DNA of 64,000 bases from Linyphia triangularis (GCA_963978545.1 OZ021731.1:25316093-25380092); one strand, 5' to 3'; shown: positions 46,878-61,333, counted from the stretch's first letter. Notes: generated from the sequence alone by a model not told the origin. Program-made: numbers and translations.

Positions 46878-47798
46878 GGAAGTGTCTAATGCATGTGTCG
46901 GATTGTTGATAGAATGTGCGGGTTGCCTTATGTCTTTTAAGTGTTTGTAAATACTTGAACTTGCTTGCTCATCCCAGAAGTTGATGATCGAAAACGAAAG
47001 CATAGTTCTAACGAAATTTTTTTTTCTTTTTCTGATCTTTGCGCTTAGTGTCACGTTGAGATATGGAATGTATAAAATAAAAAAATAAAAATAAAATAAG
47101 GTGAGGGAACGCCGTTCCTCCTTCTAAAATGGTACAGGATCGCCGTTCCCATGCGTTGCCGCTCCACTTTACCCCTGGTTCTAGCCTCTGTTTTAAAAAC
47201 AATCAAGACATATATTTTACAAAGTTCTTAATTTTTGTTTTAAAATAAAACAAAATCTGTTCTAAGAGAAAAATTAGGAGGCATTGAAACGATAGCGTTA
47301 TTTACCAAATCGTTCGCCAACTGAAAAATTATCATCAAGTGGCATGGATATAGTACCAACGCGGTATCACATAACACACCTAATGATAAACGTAGATGTT
47401 TTACATTAGTCATCCTTCGTACATTTGATCTTGGAATGGACACATCCTGGAAAAAAAAATATATAATAGATTTATTAAGTTGACCAAAATCCGACTGAAA
47501 ACATTTCATAACGGCACGAACATATAGTGGTAAATTATATTGGTAAACGAACTTTTAGATGCTAGATATATATGATAACTGTAAAGCAGAAGATATTTGC
47601 TAATAAAATACAAAGGAATTTGACAAATTTATTTTGTTTAAATGTTATTAATATTCATTAAATAAAATCAAAATATCAATACCAGCTGAGTACATTACAT
47701 CTTTGATGACAACACAAAATGTAAACAAAATCACGTTTCTACTTTTTAAATGAATTTAAAACGAAGAAATACAAAACGAGGCATAAAAAAATAATTCT
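46878..47798. other. Spacer, nothing recognised
   Basis: Short minus-strand frames (46851-47054, 47008-47202, 47240-47509) have no recognised domain. Confidence 0.4.
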
Positions 47799-48060
47799 TT
47801 AACCCACTGAAGGTCATGCACGTATATATACGTAATTTGATCCCCAGTTTTTCCAGCAATACACAACATTTTTAAATTTATAGATAAAATTTAAAATAAA
47901 TTTTTTTTTTAGTATATTAGTTTATAACCTATCTAAAACAAAATAAATAAAAAATAATTTAAAAAAAGTATGTATTTGTATTAGAAATATAATTTAAAAG
48001 TTATTGCAGGAAAAAAAACCTGTTGAATTTTGCCTATTCCCATGACCGTCAGTGGGTTAA
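47799..48060. mobile_element. piggyBac-type MITE, copy 1
   Basis: Begins TTAACCCACTGAAGGTCATG and ends CATGACCGTCAGTGGGTTAA, including the TTAA target sites. TTAACCC/GGGTTAA termini are typical of piggyBac. Copy 2 is 54943-55234. It contains a short CACGTATATATACG palindrome. Confidence 0.9.
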
Positions 48061-48904
48061 AACCATAACAATAATCAACAGTAATAAAAAAAAATCATAT
48101 CTGCCATTTAACATTTAGGTCTCCTGGAATCTAGATGAAATCCGTAATTTTTTTTTTTACAAAATACGGATATTTTTCATTTGTTAACACATTGTTGGTT
48201 AGTTTCAATTATTTTATAGTCTAGGTATAGTAGTACAGCAATTTGAATTATCGGGAGTGTCATTTTATGAAATGGCATGTCCTAAACTCAAGTGTTATGT
48301 CACTTCTGCACGCATTTTGGACACGAAACTCTAGACAGTGGCTCTAGACGAAACGTAGTATCACCATTACAATTTATGAAAGAAAGCTGCATTGATGAGA
48401 AAACTATTCAAGGTCTTGGTTATGATGATATTGCATGAAAAACTGAAGTCTCTAATTGATCAATTTCATTATCCGAAAATACTTTTAAATAACCGATGCA
48501 AGCAGTTGTTTGTTTACTTTATTTAAACAAATTAACTCTTAGGAAAGTTATGATTACCCTCGATGATCCAATTTATTGACATACTTCTTTTACTGTCCAA
48601 TAGGAAAACATTTAACAAGTTGTCGAAATTTACCAGTTGTTGAATAAAATAACATAGATAATTTTTTTTTCGGAAGTTGATTTTAAGATGTCCAACACCG
48701 ACGATAAATATTGGAAAATATGTCAGGCTATTCTAACAAGCAAATGCACCTAAGATTTAGCAAGCAGAAACCTTGGAAACATTTCCCATTCAAGATGACT
48801 GAAACTAGCAAATCAAATTTATCGTTAATATATTGTATCACTTGATCCATCCTCGCAGTTGAAAAAAATAGCCGAGTTTGTAATGAAAATTTATACTTCC
48901 TTAT
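48061..48904. other. Spacer, nothing recognised
   Basis: AT-rich sequence between the MITE and the tandem duplication, without coding signal. Confidence 0.4.
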
Positions 48905-49892
48905 AATATATACTTGGTTTTCAATATATTGCTATTATAGAACTATGTATGCATTAAAAAACATATTTAAGATGATAATACAACACATTTAGAATTTAGA
49001 AGATAATATTAAGTATATTGTTCAATCAACTCTACAAAGTGTTTTTATGGTAAACTCAGAACATCTCCTTTTGGGAATGTTGTTTAATTCACTAAAACAT
49101 ATTCGATGTCTGATAAGCAAAAGGATACAAAAAATTCTACAAATTAAGTTACAAGGAAAGTTATGACCAAAAATTCATTTTTAAGCAAAAAAACTGCATA
49201 GATCTTATTAATTGACAGTCTATAACAGTAATGGAATGACGTGTCATAACTGGTTTAGGCAAACAGGAGCTATAGTTCATAGTTGAAACAGGAACTAATG
49301 ATAGAAAGGAGTTTAAAATATGCTCTCACACACAAGCACACTTTTTCTAGCGCCACTGCCAAGAATTGTGAGCTCAAAATATGTTGAATATAGTTCTTAT
49401 ACCAAATATACGTGTTCTATATATTGTTATCCTAGAATTATTTATGCATTAAAAAACATTTTTAAGATGATAATACAACACATTTAGATTTTAGAAAATA
49501 ATCTTAAGTATATTGTTCAATCAACTCTACAAAGTGTTTTTATGGTAAACTCAGAACATCTCCTTTTTGGAATGTTGTTTGATTCGCGAAAACATATTCG
49601 ATGTCTGATAAGCAAAAGGATACAAAAAGTTCTGCAAATTAAGTTACAAGGAAAGTTATGACCAAAAATTCTTTTGAAGCAAAAAAAACTGCATAGATCT
49701 TATTAATTGGCAGTCTACAATAGTAATGGAATGACGTGTCATAACTGGTTTAGGCAAACAGGATCTATAGTTCATAGTTGAAACAGCAACTAATGATAGA
49801 AAGGAGTTTAAAACATGCTCTCACACACAAGCACGCTTTTTCTAGCTCCACTGCCAAGAATTGTGAGTCCAAAATATGTTGAATATATTAGG
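48905..49892 (+). repeat. Tandem duplication of a 495-bp unit
   Basis: Two nearly identical units (about 48905-49399 and 49400-49892). For example GCATTAAAAAACAT starts at 48951 and 49446, and GGAATGACGTGTCATAACTG and ATGATAGAAAGGAGTTTAAA occur in both. Units differ at scattered sites. No ORF. Confidence 0.9.
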
Positions 49893-49904
49893 GAATTATG
49901 CCGA

Positions 49905-50290
49905 CACACAGACATAAATTTTTTCTAGATAACTTTTTTAAAATCAGGATGTTCCAAAACGTCAAGAAATGCAAATAAATATATATATATAATTTTTTAC
50001 CGAATACCCTACTTTCATTACCAAAAAATATATATTTTAAAGTTCCCTCTTAATTTCATTTCATGAAAGTATGCACAGTTAGTTAAATCTAAATAAACAG
50101 TATGTGTATAATGTTGACTTATTACTTCACTTCATCTCGTATTCCAAGGAAAAAAGTTAAGTCGCAGAATATTCTTTGAAATAACAATACATTTTGGAAC
50201 CTTGTTCAACGTTAGTGTTAGGAAGCATAAATTATTTCCTTACAAGATAATATTTTTACTATGAGATAGGAAATTATGAAAATTATCGAT
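49905..50290 (+). repeat. Dispersed repeat shared with 54420-54540 and 55305-55590
   Basis: Contains ACAGACATAAATTTTTTCTAG, GATGTTCCAAAACGTCAAG, ACCGAATACCCTACTTTC, then ATGAAAGTATGCACAGTT and GTTAGTGTTAGGAAGCATAA. The same string of phrases occurs after FAR copy B exon 2, where it is split by the MITE and other sequence. Probably the tail of an unidentified transposon. Confidence 0.65.
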
Positions 50291-50458
50291 GGGGAGAGGG
50301 GGGGGGGGGGTGAAAGGTTGTACTTGTCACCAACTTTTGAGTATCCCCCCACTCCACCTTTACTATTACCACTGTAAATTGATATATATTCCTAGTCATA
50401 ACAACTCAATAAAATCTGTAACAATATGATACAGCATTTATATATTTACGCTGACTGT

Positions 50459-50663
50459 TACGAAAGAGGTATAAAACATGAAACAAATATTAGCAGCCAA
50501 CTTCCTTGAAGAAAAGATTTCTCACTCTTAATCGATTAGAGTTTTCATCAATTAGTGTAAGGAAATAAAGGTTAAGTACTTGAATCCAAATCTTCCTGAT
50601 TCTGGTATTCAATTGTAGTTTATTATTATTACATTATTACATTACATCGTTTTCTTAGAAGAC
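50459..50663 (+). promoter_or_regulatory. Conserved 5' region of FAR copy B
   Basis: Matches the region before copy A, starting with GTTACGAAAGAGGT and ending just before the ATG (TTTCTTAGAAGACATG in both). Unlike copy A it is not interrupted by the 1.26-kb insertion, so it represents the older arrangement. Confidence 0.55.
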
Positions 50664-50765
50664 ATGACTGAACAAAATAACGAAGAGGCTCCGTATCCAA
50701 GAGTGGACGAATTTTACCATGGGAAATCCGTGTTCATGACCGGTGCTGCGGGATACTTGGGTGTG
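50664..50765 (+). CDS. Fatty acyl-CoA reductase, first coding exon (copy B)
   Basis: A 34-codon exon ending GKSVFMTGAAGYLGV followed by a GTAAGT donor at 50766, with the same length and phase as copy A. The N-terminus MTEQNNEEAPYPRVDEFYHG differs from A at several residues. The TGAAGYLG turn is the NADPH-binding motif of the FAR Rossmann fold. The intron to exon 2 is about 3.9 kb and contains an (AAAT)n tract, a hAT relic and a Tc1-like relic. Both recognised exons of this copy are intact, so it may be the functional one, but later exons were not found before the window ends. Confidence 0.87.
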
Positions 50766-51484
50766 GTAAGTAAACTTTTTCAAGCTATCTCGTAACAGTA
50801 CCGCAGAGTCTTAAAAGGGCTCAAGTGAGTCGTGTAGCTTCAAAACCAAATATTTCCAATTTTAAAAATATTTCGGCCGATCATCATGCCGATCAGTATT
50901 TTGATATGTTTTAATTGTGCATTGAAAGAACCAACCTTATTGATTGTTTCAAGTTCAAGATTAACTTTACAACTTCTGCAAGTTTAAGTTTTTCGAAATT
51001 TGAGTTTAAACTTTGGATGCAGTTGGTTTTGCATCAAAACGGGTTATCAATAACATGTTGCAATGCAGTATCTATTGTAAGGTACTGCCCAAAGCCTTCG
51101 TAAAACAAGAATTACAGTTAAAGTATATTTAAAAAAAAAAAAAAAAATACAATGTTTGTAAAAAAAAATGAAAAAAATATCAACCACATAAATAACGAAT
51201 CAGAAAAATAAGTGGTTTATTCAACCGAAGAAAATTCTAATAGAAAAATACAATACCAAAATACAAATGCAAAGCATTTTTTTTTTTTAGATAAAATAAT
51301 ATTTATTTAATTAATTTTTTAATTATTAAATTATTATTTTTAAAGGAAAATTATTTTTAATGCAAGGAAACTTGGATGGAGCTGGTTTGAAACAAATCCA
51401 TTACTTTGAATTTAATTATCACGTCAAAGAAATTGTATTTTAAACTAATGGCGGTGGCAAGGTGATGAAATGTGTCAAAAAATT

Positions 51485-51660
<176 letters not shown>

Positions 51661-52195
51661 ATCATTTCGTGGAGAAAATGTTGATGGAATAGGTTTTGAA
51701 AATAGGCACCTCAAGTAATACAACAATTTGATCGGTAATTGGTTATTCTATACACCATACTAGCACCTACTAAAATATTCAATATTTCCTTTGGTGAAAA
51801 AAAAAAAAAAAAAAAAAGGAAAGACAAAACTTGTTGGTTGAAAATAGACAACCACTATATTCAGACAATCAGAAATCGATTTCAAGGAAAATAAACGCAT
51901 TAGAAAACCGTTTACTAAATCATATAATTAAACATTTCTGTCAAATTTTAGTAAAAAAAAAAAAAATGCGCACGTTTTTCAGCACATCTTGATATGAATA
52001 AAAAGCTCGAAATATTTAAAATTTCCCCCATTTAGGATTTCTGCTAATACCATCAAGTATTAGGTACGACATATATGGACGTGAAGTTAGGAAATAACCT
52101 CTCCATCTTCAGCCAGTAACTCCAAATTGTTAAGTTATTTCGAGAATAGGTTCAAAATTATAATTCACCTGTACATCCAATTTTGCTATACTGGG

Positions 52196-54130
52196 CAGGG
52201 GCTTTTTTGTAAATAGGCTAAGTAGGCTGCAGCCTAGAGCGGCAAATTTTCAGGGGGCGGCAGTTTGGCAATTTATTCAAAAGTTGAAATGAAGTGTTTC
52301 TGACGTTAATAATATTTTCCGTACGAATTTAAGAATACATGCTACTTAAAAATATGTTTTAGTCCTTCTACATTGTCCACTTTCTGAAACTATAACAAGA
52401 TACAAATTCACAGCACGTAATCTTGTATTATTACTTTCTTGTAGTGCATTCTAATTTGGTTTGACAACACTGGCGTAAGCGCAGCGATTCGATCTGACAA
52501 CACTGTAATTGTTCTGGCAACACTGTTGGTGGAATGTCCAGTGGCTCCTCTGTCAGTAGTGGAGTGTCAGTCTAGTCTGTCTAAGTCTGACGCTGTCATT
52601 CATGTCTATCGGTGTGCACAACGGGATCGTTGATGATTGTGTTGAGCGAGGCGTGTTCGTGTTGTTTGTTACTATTTTGCTTTATAGTTTAGAGTATTCC
52701 AATACATAACGTACAGCTTTTAACAAGTAGGCTACTCCCAACCTATATCGATTCTCCCTACGATCTACTATGAGTGACGGTAGGAAGAGACTCTCAGTGG
52801 CTCTGGATACAAAAAAAAAAAAAAAAAAAAAAACTAGATTTGTTTTTTAAAATTAATAGTTTGCCGGTGGAAGAAAAGAACGATAAAGAAGATAAGGGGA
52901 ACCTGAAAGTGCTCGTCCTGTTTGTGATAGTTCTGTTGGGAAAGACAATGCTTTCTCTGGAACGAGTTGTTCCAAAACAGCCATGTTGTTATCAGAACCT
53001 ACTGAAATACAAGTAAGTTCTCACAATGAGATTATACCTGATAGATTTGATGTTAAAAGTCAATCTTTAACAGAAAATAAAGAGCTAATATTGGTAAACT
53101 CTTTAAATAAGGATCTAGCTTTGTGGATCTTAAATGATGCTACTAGAGATCTAATAGCAAAAAATAGCTTTGGACCAAAACATAGGATTAGATTTCACTA
53201 ACAACATAAGTGCGTACAAAGATCATAAGAAATATTTGACTAAATCTCACTTTGAACGGAGATTTAAAAATTAAGAAGTTCATGAAAGGAAATGGATGAT
53301 TTTTTCTAAAAATAAGGGATCGTTTTTTTTGTGGCCCTTGTTTAGAGTTAAACACTAAAGAATGATCACGATTTGACGACAAAGATGGTTTCAATGACTG
53401 GAAAAAGTCGTGCATGTCCCCATAAACATTTCCCCCCAATACACAAATCTGTTACTACTACTCTAAAAGCATGATGAAGTTCTCTTAACCGTGTTAACAA
53501 TATGATAACTTTACAACTAGACAAAGAAACACACTATTGGAGGAATGTTTTAACTAGAGTTGTAGCGGCTGTCAAGGCCCAGATATCATGAGGCCTCGCT
53601 TTAAGAGGCGACAAGGAGATATTTGGTTCTGACAGGAATGGGAATTTTCTTATGGCTTTAGAGCTGGTATTCGAGTTCGATTCATTCTAAGTAACACACA
53701 TTGAAAAATACGGTAATTGTGGTAAGGGCAATACAAATTATCTCTCTTACAAGACATGCGATGAGGTAATTGAGTTAATGGCCCAAAATTTTAGGCAAGT
53801 AATTTGTGAACAGTTAAAACAATCTAAATACTTTTCTCTCATCATAGACTCGATCCCATACATGTCACATGTAGACCAGTTAGTTCTTGCTGTTAGATAT
53901 GTTTCAAGTGCCGGTGTGCCCTGTGAAAGATTTCTTACCTTCATTCCATCAGCTGGTCATAGTTCAGAAGGAATGTTTGAGTGTGTTATGAATGAGCTAG
54001 AAAATCTGCAAATAAACATTGGTGACTGCAGAGGTCAATCTTAAGATAACGCTTCCAATATGGCCGGAGTTTAACTCCATTCAGACATCCGATCCATTCA
54101 CTTAACTGCTCCATTCACACATCAAGACTT
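52196..54130 (+). mobile_element. hAT element of the ZMYM1-like group, truncated at the right
   Basis: Starts with CAGGGGCTTTTTTG, a hAT-like end, in FAR copy B intron 1 at a place where copy A continues without it. A GC-richer leader (52440-52770) precedes the broken transposase. Similarity stops near 54130, where Tc1-like sequence begins, so the right end is lost. Confidence 0.7.
52770..54110 (+). pseudogene. ZMYM1-like hAT transposase, many breaks
   Basis: Blocks in order: MSDGRKRLSVAL at 52770; a frame with LNKDLALWILNDATRDLI (the D-P-A-L-W-x-x-x-L-x-D-x-x-R motif) around 53090-53150; and RKWMIFSKNKG plus FDDKDGFNDWKKS (TTF-type zinc-finger region) at about 53280-53410. From 53520 come YWRNVLTRVVAAVKAQIS, GLALRGDKEIFGSDRNGNFL, and KYGNCGKGNTNYLSY. 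The frame 53778-54044 has KYFSLIIDSIPYMSHVDQLV with the catalytic Asp (IIDS), then RFLTFI and DCRGQS, with DNASNMAG after a stop. All are ZMYM1/hAT signatures. An A-run near 52812-52832, stops and frame changes make it non-functional. Confidence 0.8.
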
Positions 54131-54153
54131 AGGCAGTCAAGATTTGTCTGCCA

Positions 54154-54462
54154 ATGGGTGATCAAAAACGGAACTGGCCTTCTCAAAGCCCCATTCTAAA
54201 TCCCATAGAACACTTTTGGGACGAATTAGAATGCAGATTACGTAACCAGCCAAATCGATCATCCTCACTGCTAGCAGCCACTCCATCTATGTTGGACTCC
54301 TGGAAGTCAATTCCTTACCACACCTATCAAAAACTGGAGAATCATATTAATATATGCCTCAGGAATCTTCGAGTCCGCACCACTGGGGTCCAGAAACTTT
54401 TGACCACGTATGCTGACCACGTACACACATATATTTTTTCTAGACCACTTTTTTTGGAATAA
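54154..54462 (+). pseudogene. Tc1-like transposase, C-terminal fragment
   Basis: The frame reads NWPSQSPILNPIEHFWDELE, then CRLRNQPNRSSSLLA and WKSIPYHTYQKLENHI. W-P-x-x-S-P-x-L-N-P-I-E-H-x-W-D-x-L is the block with the third catalytic residue (E of NPIEH) of Tc1-type DDE transposases. The N-terminal two thirds are absent. The fragment runs into the dispersed repeat phrase ACACATATATTTTTTCTAGA at about 54424, and may be the 3' end of the transposon that spread that repeat. Confidence 0.82.
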
Positions 54463-54714
54463 AGGTGTTCCGAAACGTGAAGAAATGCAAAAAATATCGC
54501 AATCTTTTTTGACCGAATGCTATACTTTAATTACCATGTGTAAATATATTAGTAATTGAAAGTAATAAACACTATAACTAAAAGTGATAACAGAATGAAA
54601 ATAAAGTTAGAATTTATTAAATATTGACATTTTTTTACCAAATATTGTTTGTAACACTACTATATGGCCCATGAAATAATTCCACTAGATTCACATATAT
54701 TTACTTGCTTGCAG

Positions 54715-54831
54715 CTTATACTAGAAACTCTACTCGAATTATGTCCGGGCATCAAGAACATCTACATTTTGTTGAGGGAAAGGAGAGGAGTGTCACCAGA
54801 GAAAAGAAAGGATGACCTTCTTCAAAGAGCA
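54715..54831 (+). CDS. Fatty acyl-CoA reductase, second coding exon (copy B)
   Basis: The exon starts after a TTGCTTGCAG acceptor and ends before a GTGAGT donor at 54832. It is 117 bp, 39 codons, phase 0 at both ends. It encodes LILETLLELCPGIKNIYILL, then RERRGVSPEKRKDDLLQRA. This matches the FAR segment after the glycine turn: L-x-E-K-L-L-R-x-C-P-x-I-x-x-I-Y-x-L-x-R-x-[KR]-[KR]-G-x-x-x-x-x-R, which includes the NADP-selective Arg region. It joins exon 1 in frame to give GYLGV-LILE. The next exon, with PLFD and GDV, was not found between 54832 and 64000. Confidence 0.87.
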
Positions 54832-54942
54832 GTGAGTATTTCTCTTTCTTTCACAACATTTTCAATTATAATATCAAACACTTAAAACTTGTATTTAAAT
54901 TAAGCTTTATTCTTACGTGGTTAACTTTGGCGGAACTTCCTT

Positions 54943-55085
54943 TTAACCCACTGACGGTCATGCACGTATATATACGACATTTGATCCCCAGTTTTTCCAG
55001 CAATACACAACATTTTTAAATTTATAAATAAAATTTTTTTTTTTTTTTTTAATATCTTTATTAGGATGATAGTTTTTAACCTATT

Positions 55086-55148
<63 letters not shown>

Positions 55149-55234
55149 ATTTCAATTAGAAATATAATTTAAAAATTGTTGCAGGAAAAACAACTAGAGA
55201 ATTTCACCCATTCCCATGACCGTCAGTGGGTTAA
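54943..55234. mobile_element. piggyBac-type MITE, copy 2
   Basis: TTAACCCACTGACGGTCATG to CATGACCGTCAGTGGGTTAA. It matches 47799-48060 but is enlarged by a T-run and a (TA)n microsatellite at 55090-55144. Lies in the intron after FAR copy B exon 2. Confidence 0.9.
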
Positions 55235-55270
55235 GTTAAATTTCTATTCTTGTTTAATATAAAGACAAGC

Positions 55271-55306
<36 letters not shown>

Positions 55307-56598
55307 ATAGAAATATCTTTTAATTTAATTTTATGAAAGTGTGCACAGTTATAAGCACTATTTAAATTTTAATATGCAGTTTTGTATATAACGTTGAATT
55401 ATTACTTAACTTTATCTCTTACTTTCAAGTAAAAAAACTAAGTAGCAGAATATTCACTAAATTTTGGACCCTTATTCCATATTAGTGTTAGGAAGAATAA
55501 ATTATTTCCTTACTAGTTAATATTTTCATTATAAAAGTTACGAAATTATAAAATTTATCGTTGAAGATGGGAGAGGGGACTTTTTCCACCACTTCTGCCA
55601 CTGCTTATAAGCACTCGTACATAGTTTCTACATTTACGCAAGTGTCATTTAGTGATCTCCGTGCTCCCCATTTCCCTAATTACTTTGGACCTGATCCAAG
55701 TAATATTTTTGACTCATATGTTGTCAAATAACAGTTAATTTTTCCCAAATTGCGTTTCGCAGAGTGATACAAAAGACGTAATGTAACTGGCATTGTACAG
55801 AGAGCTCAAACACTATTTCATAATAACTTGGTAATTGGTAATCTTATGTTGTAAAGGTCGTGAATTACGAATATGACATCAGAATAGGGAAATCTCAACG
55901 ACGATATATGATAAGTAAAACGCCTTTGCAAAAGCAAAGCACCTGACATTTATGAAATACAACAGCAAAATTAACCTTGAACTTAGATAAAGTATGTCTT
56001 ACAACTCCTGGCATTTAATTGTTATATTTTATTCGCGCCCATATTTATATATATGTTTTTGGGAAAGGGGGGGAGGGGAGGGGAGGGCGTTAGAAAAAAA
56101 CACTGAAGATTATTAGACCAACCAAGAAAATAATATTTAGTCGATTTTTTTTTAATGTATATATGGGCGATTCTGAAATTAAAGGGAATTTGAGGATGTA
56201 AAAAAGCATAAAAATAAAAAATAGATAAAAAATTTAAATTTTACTCTTATGATTTAATAACAAAGCTAATACATTTACCACTTCAAAAAAAGGCCAAGGA
56301 AAAGTATATTTTCTAAAAAAACCAACAGTTTTCTAATTTTACTTGCAACTACCATGGTTGGTTGCAACCCATGGAGGTTATAAATAAGGATATTGCCATG
56401 CTTAAAGCCTAACCTAAAAGACTGAAGATACACTGGCTTTGCTTTTAGAGGAAAAAATTGGCTATTTGGTAAAAAGTTAATGGCAAAGGTATGCTTAACA
56501 CTATAAGGATATACATTACTGAACATGGAGGTAACAAGAACAAAAAGAGCTCTCCTGATTTTTGAGGATTGAACATCTTCACAAACAACATAAAACTA
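55235..56598. other. Spacer with A-run and dispersed repeat
   Basis: A-run at about 55273-55304. 55305-55590 matches 50030-50290 (see the dispersed repeat). G-rich stretch at 56060-56085. The 83-codon minus frame at 56275-56526 has no recognised domain. Confidence 0.5.
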
Positions 56599-56600
56599 TA

Positions 56601-57866
56601 CATTAGGGTGGATCGTTCATCTATGGAGAAAAAAAGTTATTAATCAAAACCTACCGACGGGGAAAAGATGTTCTATGATACAGAGATTAGGGGAAAAATA
56701 ATAAATAAAAAATAATTTCAAAATTTAACACTGGCACAAGGGGGTTGAATTTTCCTATGTGGTGCACCTATGTGGTTCAAGATCAAAACCAAACAATCGG
56801 TAATCTATGGTGCACAGCATAAGCCTCAATCAATCTTTCTATCGCGTTATTTATCAATTGATTTAAAGAAAGTCATTGATCTAGTAATTTTTTAAAAAGG
56901 GATTTGGCTTTCCGGAAAATATCCTCATATCAATGCTGGCTGACGACAAAAGTAACAGGGAAATCGGTCCTCCAAAAAATTTTGAATTTGCCCAAAGTCT
57001 GTTGCAACCCTTTTAGCGAATAATATCCGTATCTTAAGCATGCCAACTTTTAACCCTTGTGCGACAGATTATGTGAACTTGATTAAGTGGGAGAATGTGA
57101 GAGAACGATTTAGTGATGACATGATTTCAGGAGCAATAGTAAACCCAGCAATCATTTCTACGGCAATACTATCTACTATCAAGGGTTTTCCCTGTCATAA
57201 TCAAGCAACAGAAGGAATAGTCACAGAAGCATTTGCTGCTGTAAGCGGATCATACAGAAGAGACGGGTTAATAAGCTATTGCCTGGAATCACGAAACCTC
57301 AAGCCAATTTTGACGTGATTACCGTTCACTGTAATTTCGAAGATTTTTTAGATTTTTTTTTGATTTAATACTTAAGAAGCTGTTACATGAACCTAAAACT
57401 TTCCCCCCTATAACCATTAAGTATATGTCCTCTCATTCCAATAAACATTAAAAAGTACTAAAAGGCCTGTTTCACTTAAATAAAAATCACTTTGACTTTT
57501 TACCATAAAAAAGCTTAAATACCAAAATTTCATCCCTCTTGCGTAGAGCTTAACATAATTTTTTTTTTTTTTTTTTTTTAATTTTATTTTTCCCTTAATC
57601 GATGTACCTTGGAATATCTTTTCTGTATAGGTAGATTTTGCAATTCCGCAGAAAAAGAATTCAATTGACTTTGACTTTTTGCTATAAAAAGGCTCAAATA
57701 CCTAAACTTCATCCTCCTTGTGGCGGTATTGAACTTAAAATTTCAATTTTTTTTTTTTTTTATTATTATTATTTTCCCATGTATCTATATATCATAGAAC
57801 ATCTTTTCACCAACGGTAGGATTTTAAATTCTGATTTTTTTTTCTTTTTCTCGATCCACCCTAATG
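56601..57866. mobile_element. TA-flanked element with CATTAGGGTGGATCG ends
   Basis: A 1266-bp element with perfect inverted ends CATTAGGGTGGATCG and CGATCCACCCTAATG between TA at 56599-56600 and 57867-57868. It carries a coding fragment (57040-57318) of a transposon-type protein and pyrimidine runs. Its superfamily is not clear to me. Confidence 0.75.
57040..57318 (+). pseudogene. Fragment of an unnamed transposon-associated protein
   Basis: A 92-codon frame with PTFNPCATDYVNLIKWENV, then GFPCHNQATEGIVTEAFAAV and YRRDGLISYCLESRNLKP. I recall a recurrent arthropod TE family with A-x-D-Y-x-[DN]-[LI]-I-x-W followed by F-P-C-H-[TN]-Q-x-[VT]-E, then V-T-E-A-x-x-x-V-x-G and R-D-G-x-I-x-x-x-L-x-S-R. 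Upstream in another frame (from 56933) MLADDKSNREIG matches an earlier M-L-x-D-x-x-x-x-x-R-E motif, so the gene is frameshifted and incomplete. It lies centrally in the TA-flanked element. Activity unknown; identification from memory. Confidence 0.55.
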
Positions 57867-57868
57867 TA

Positions 57869-60094
<2,226 letters not shown>

Positions 60095-61128
60095 TTTAAT
60101 TGTTTAATCTTAATTTTGAGGAAAGAAAGACTTAACAAACCACTTGTTTTGGTTGCAGTTAATATTGCGCTACAGCTTGGTGGTGAACTATTCAGGTTGT
60201 GATTTTGTTCAGTTTTTTTAACAGTTTAGCCACTCCAAAATGTATTTCTGGACAGAATTGTTGAAAATACGACTTATACCACTCTAAATTTCCCCCCTTT
60301 ATATCTTTTGGTGAATTTTTTTTGGTATGTGATTGAAATCCATCAGGCATATCTCCTCAACCGACGAAATTATATCAAAGATTACAGAAAACCTTCTAAT
60401 AACTTCGGTGATTTTTATAGTTTCCTCGGGATCTTTGAAAAAACTTTTGTGGCTGCAGCAAAACTGATTATGCATAATCTTAAATAACTGCTTGGAGTTT
60501 AATCTTAATTTTGAGAAAAGAAAGACTTAACAAACCACTTGATTTGGTTGCAGTTAATATTGCGCTACAGCTTGGTGGCGAACTATTCAGGTTGTGATTT
60601 TGTTCCGTTTTTTTTTTAACAGTTTAGCCACTACAAAATGTACTTCTGGGCAGAATTGTTGAAATACGACTTATACCACTCTAAATTTCCCCCCTTGATA
60701 TCTTTTGGTGAATTTTTTTGGTATGTGATTGAAATCTATATATTATCCCCATTAATGTAGAGGACGCTGCTAATGTAATCCCCTAGCGGCGACTTCGTCG
60801 CCAGAGAGAGAGTATGATTGAGGGAGTGAAGGTGAACGGACGTGGAAGTAGCCTCTCCTAGTAGTAGGAAGTAGCCTCTCCTACTCTTTAAGAACCTATT
60901 TTTGACTCATGCAACGAATAAACCTGCTGTCTATTTAATCAGCCTCTTCACTTTTACCCCTTCATCATACAACATCTATTAGGCATATCTCCTCATCCGA
61001 CGAAATTATATCAAAGATTACAGAAAACCTCTTAATAACTTCGGTGATTTTTATAGTTTCTTCCGGATCTTTGAAAAAGCTTTTGTGGCTGAAGCAAAAC
61101 TGATTATGCATCATCTTAAATAACTGCT
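60095..61128 (+). repeat. Tandem duplication of about 400 bp, second copy interrupted
   Basis: Unit 1 (about 60095-60497) and unit 2 (about 60498-61128) share TTAATATTGCGCTACAGCTTGG, CGACTTATACCACTCTAAAT, GGTATGTGATTGAAATC and GGCATATCTCCTCA. They are collinear except for a 235-bp insertion in unit 2. Confidence 0.9.
60740..60974 (+). mobile_element. LTR-like insertion defined by the empty site in the neighbouring unit
   Basis: The 235 bp between TCTAT at 60735-60739 and TCTAT at 60975-60979 are absent from unit 1 (about 60330-60350), giving a 5-bp duplication. The insert has CTTTAAGAACC about 40 bp before GAATAAACCTGC and ends CATACAACA, like the R-U5 part of an LTR. The left end (ATATTATCCCC) is not a canonical TG. 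An internal AGTAGCCTCTCCTA repeat is present. Confidence 0.65.
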
Positions 61129-61333
61129 AGGAGAGCTTCCCAACGGAGTACTTTCAATATTAAATTTAATAGCTTTGAAACTTTTCTATATGCAAATTTA
61201 TACCTATGGACCCGATTCTTTATATGTTTCTAATACTGGATGTAAGTACAAAAACGCATGTATTAACCGTTGTAATTTTTTCGCCTAGGCTACCTCCTAC
61301 TGGGTGTCCAAGGTTAAGGTCTTGTCTAACCAT

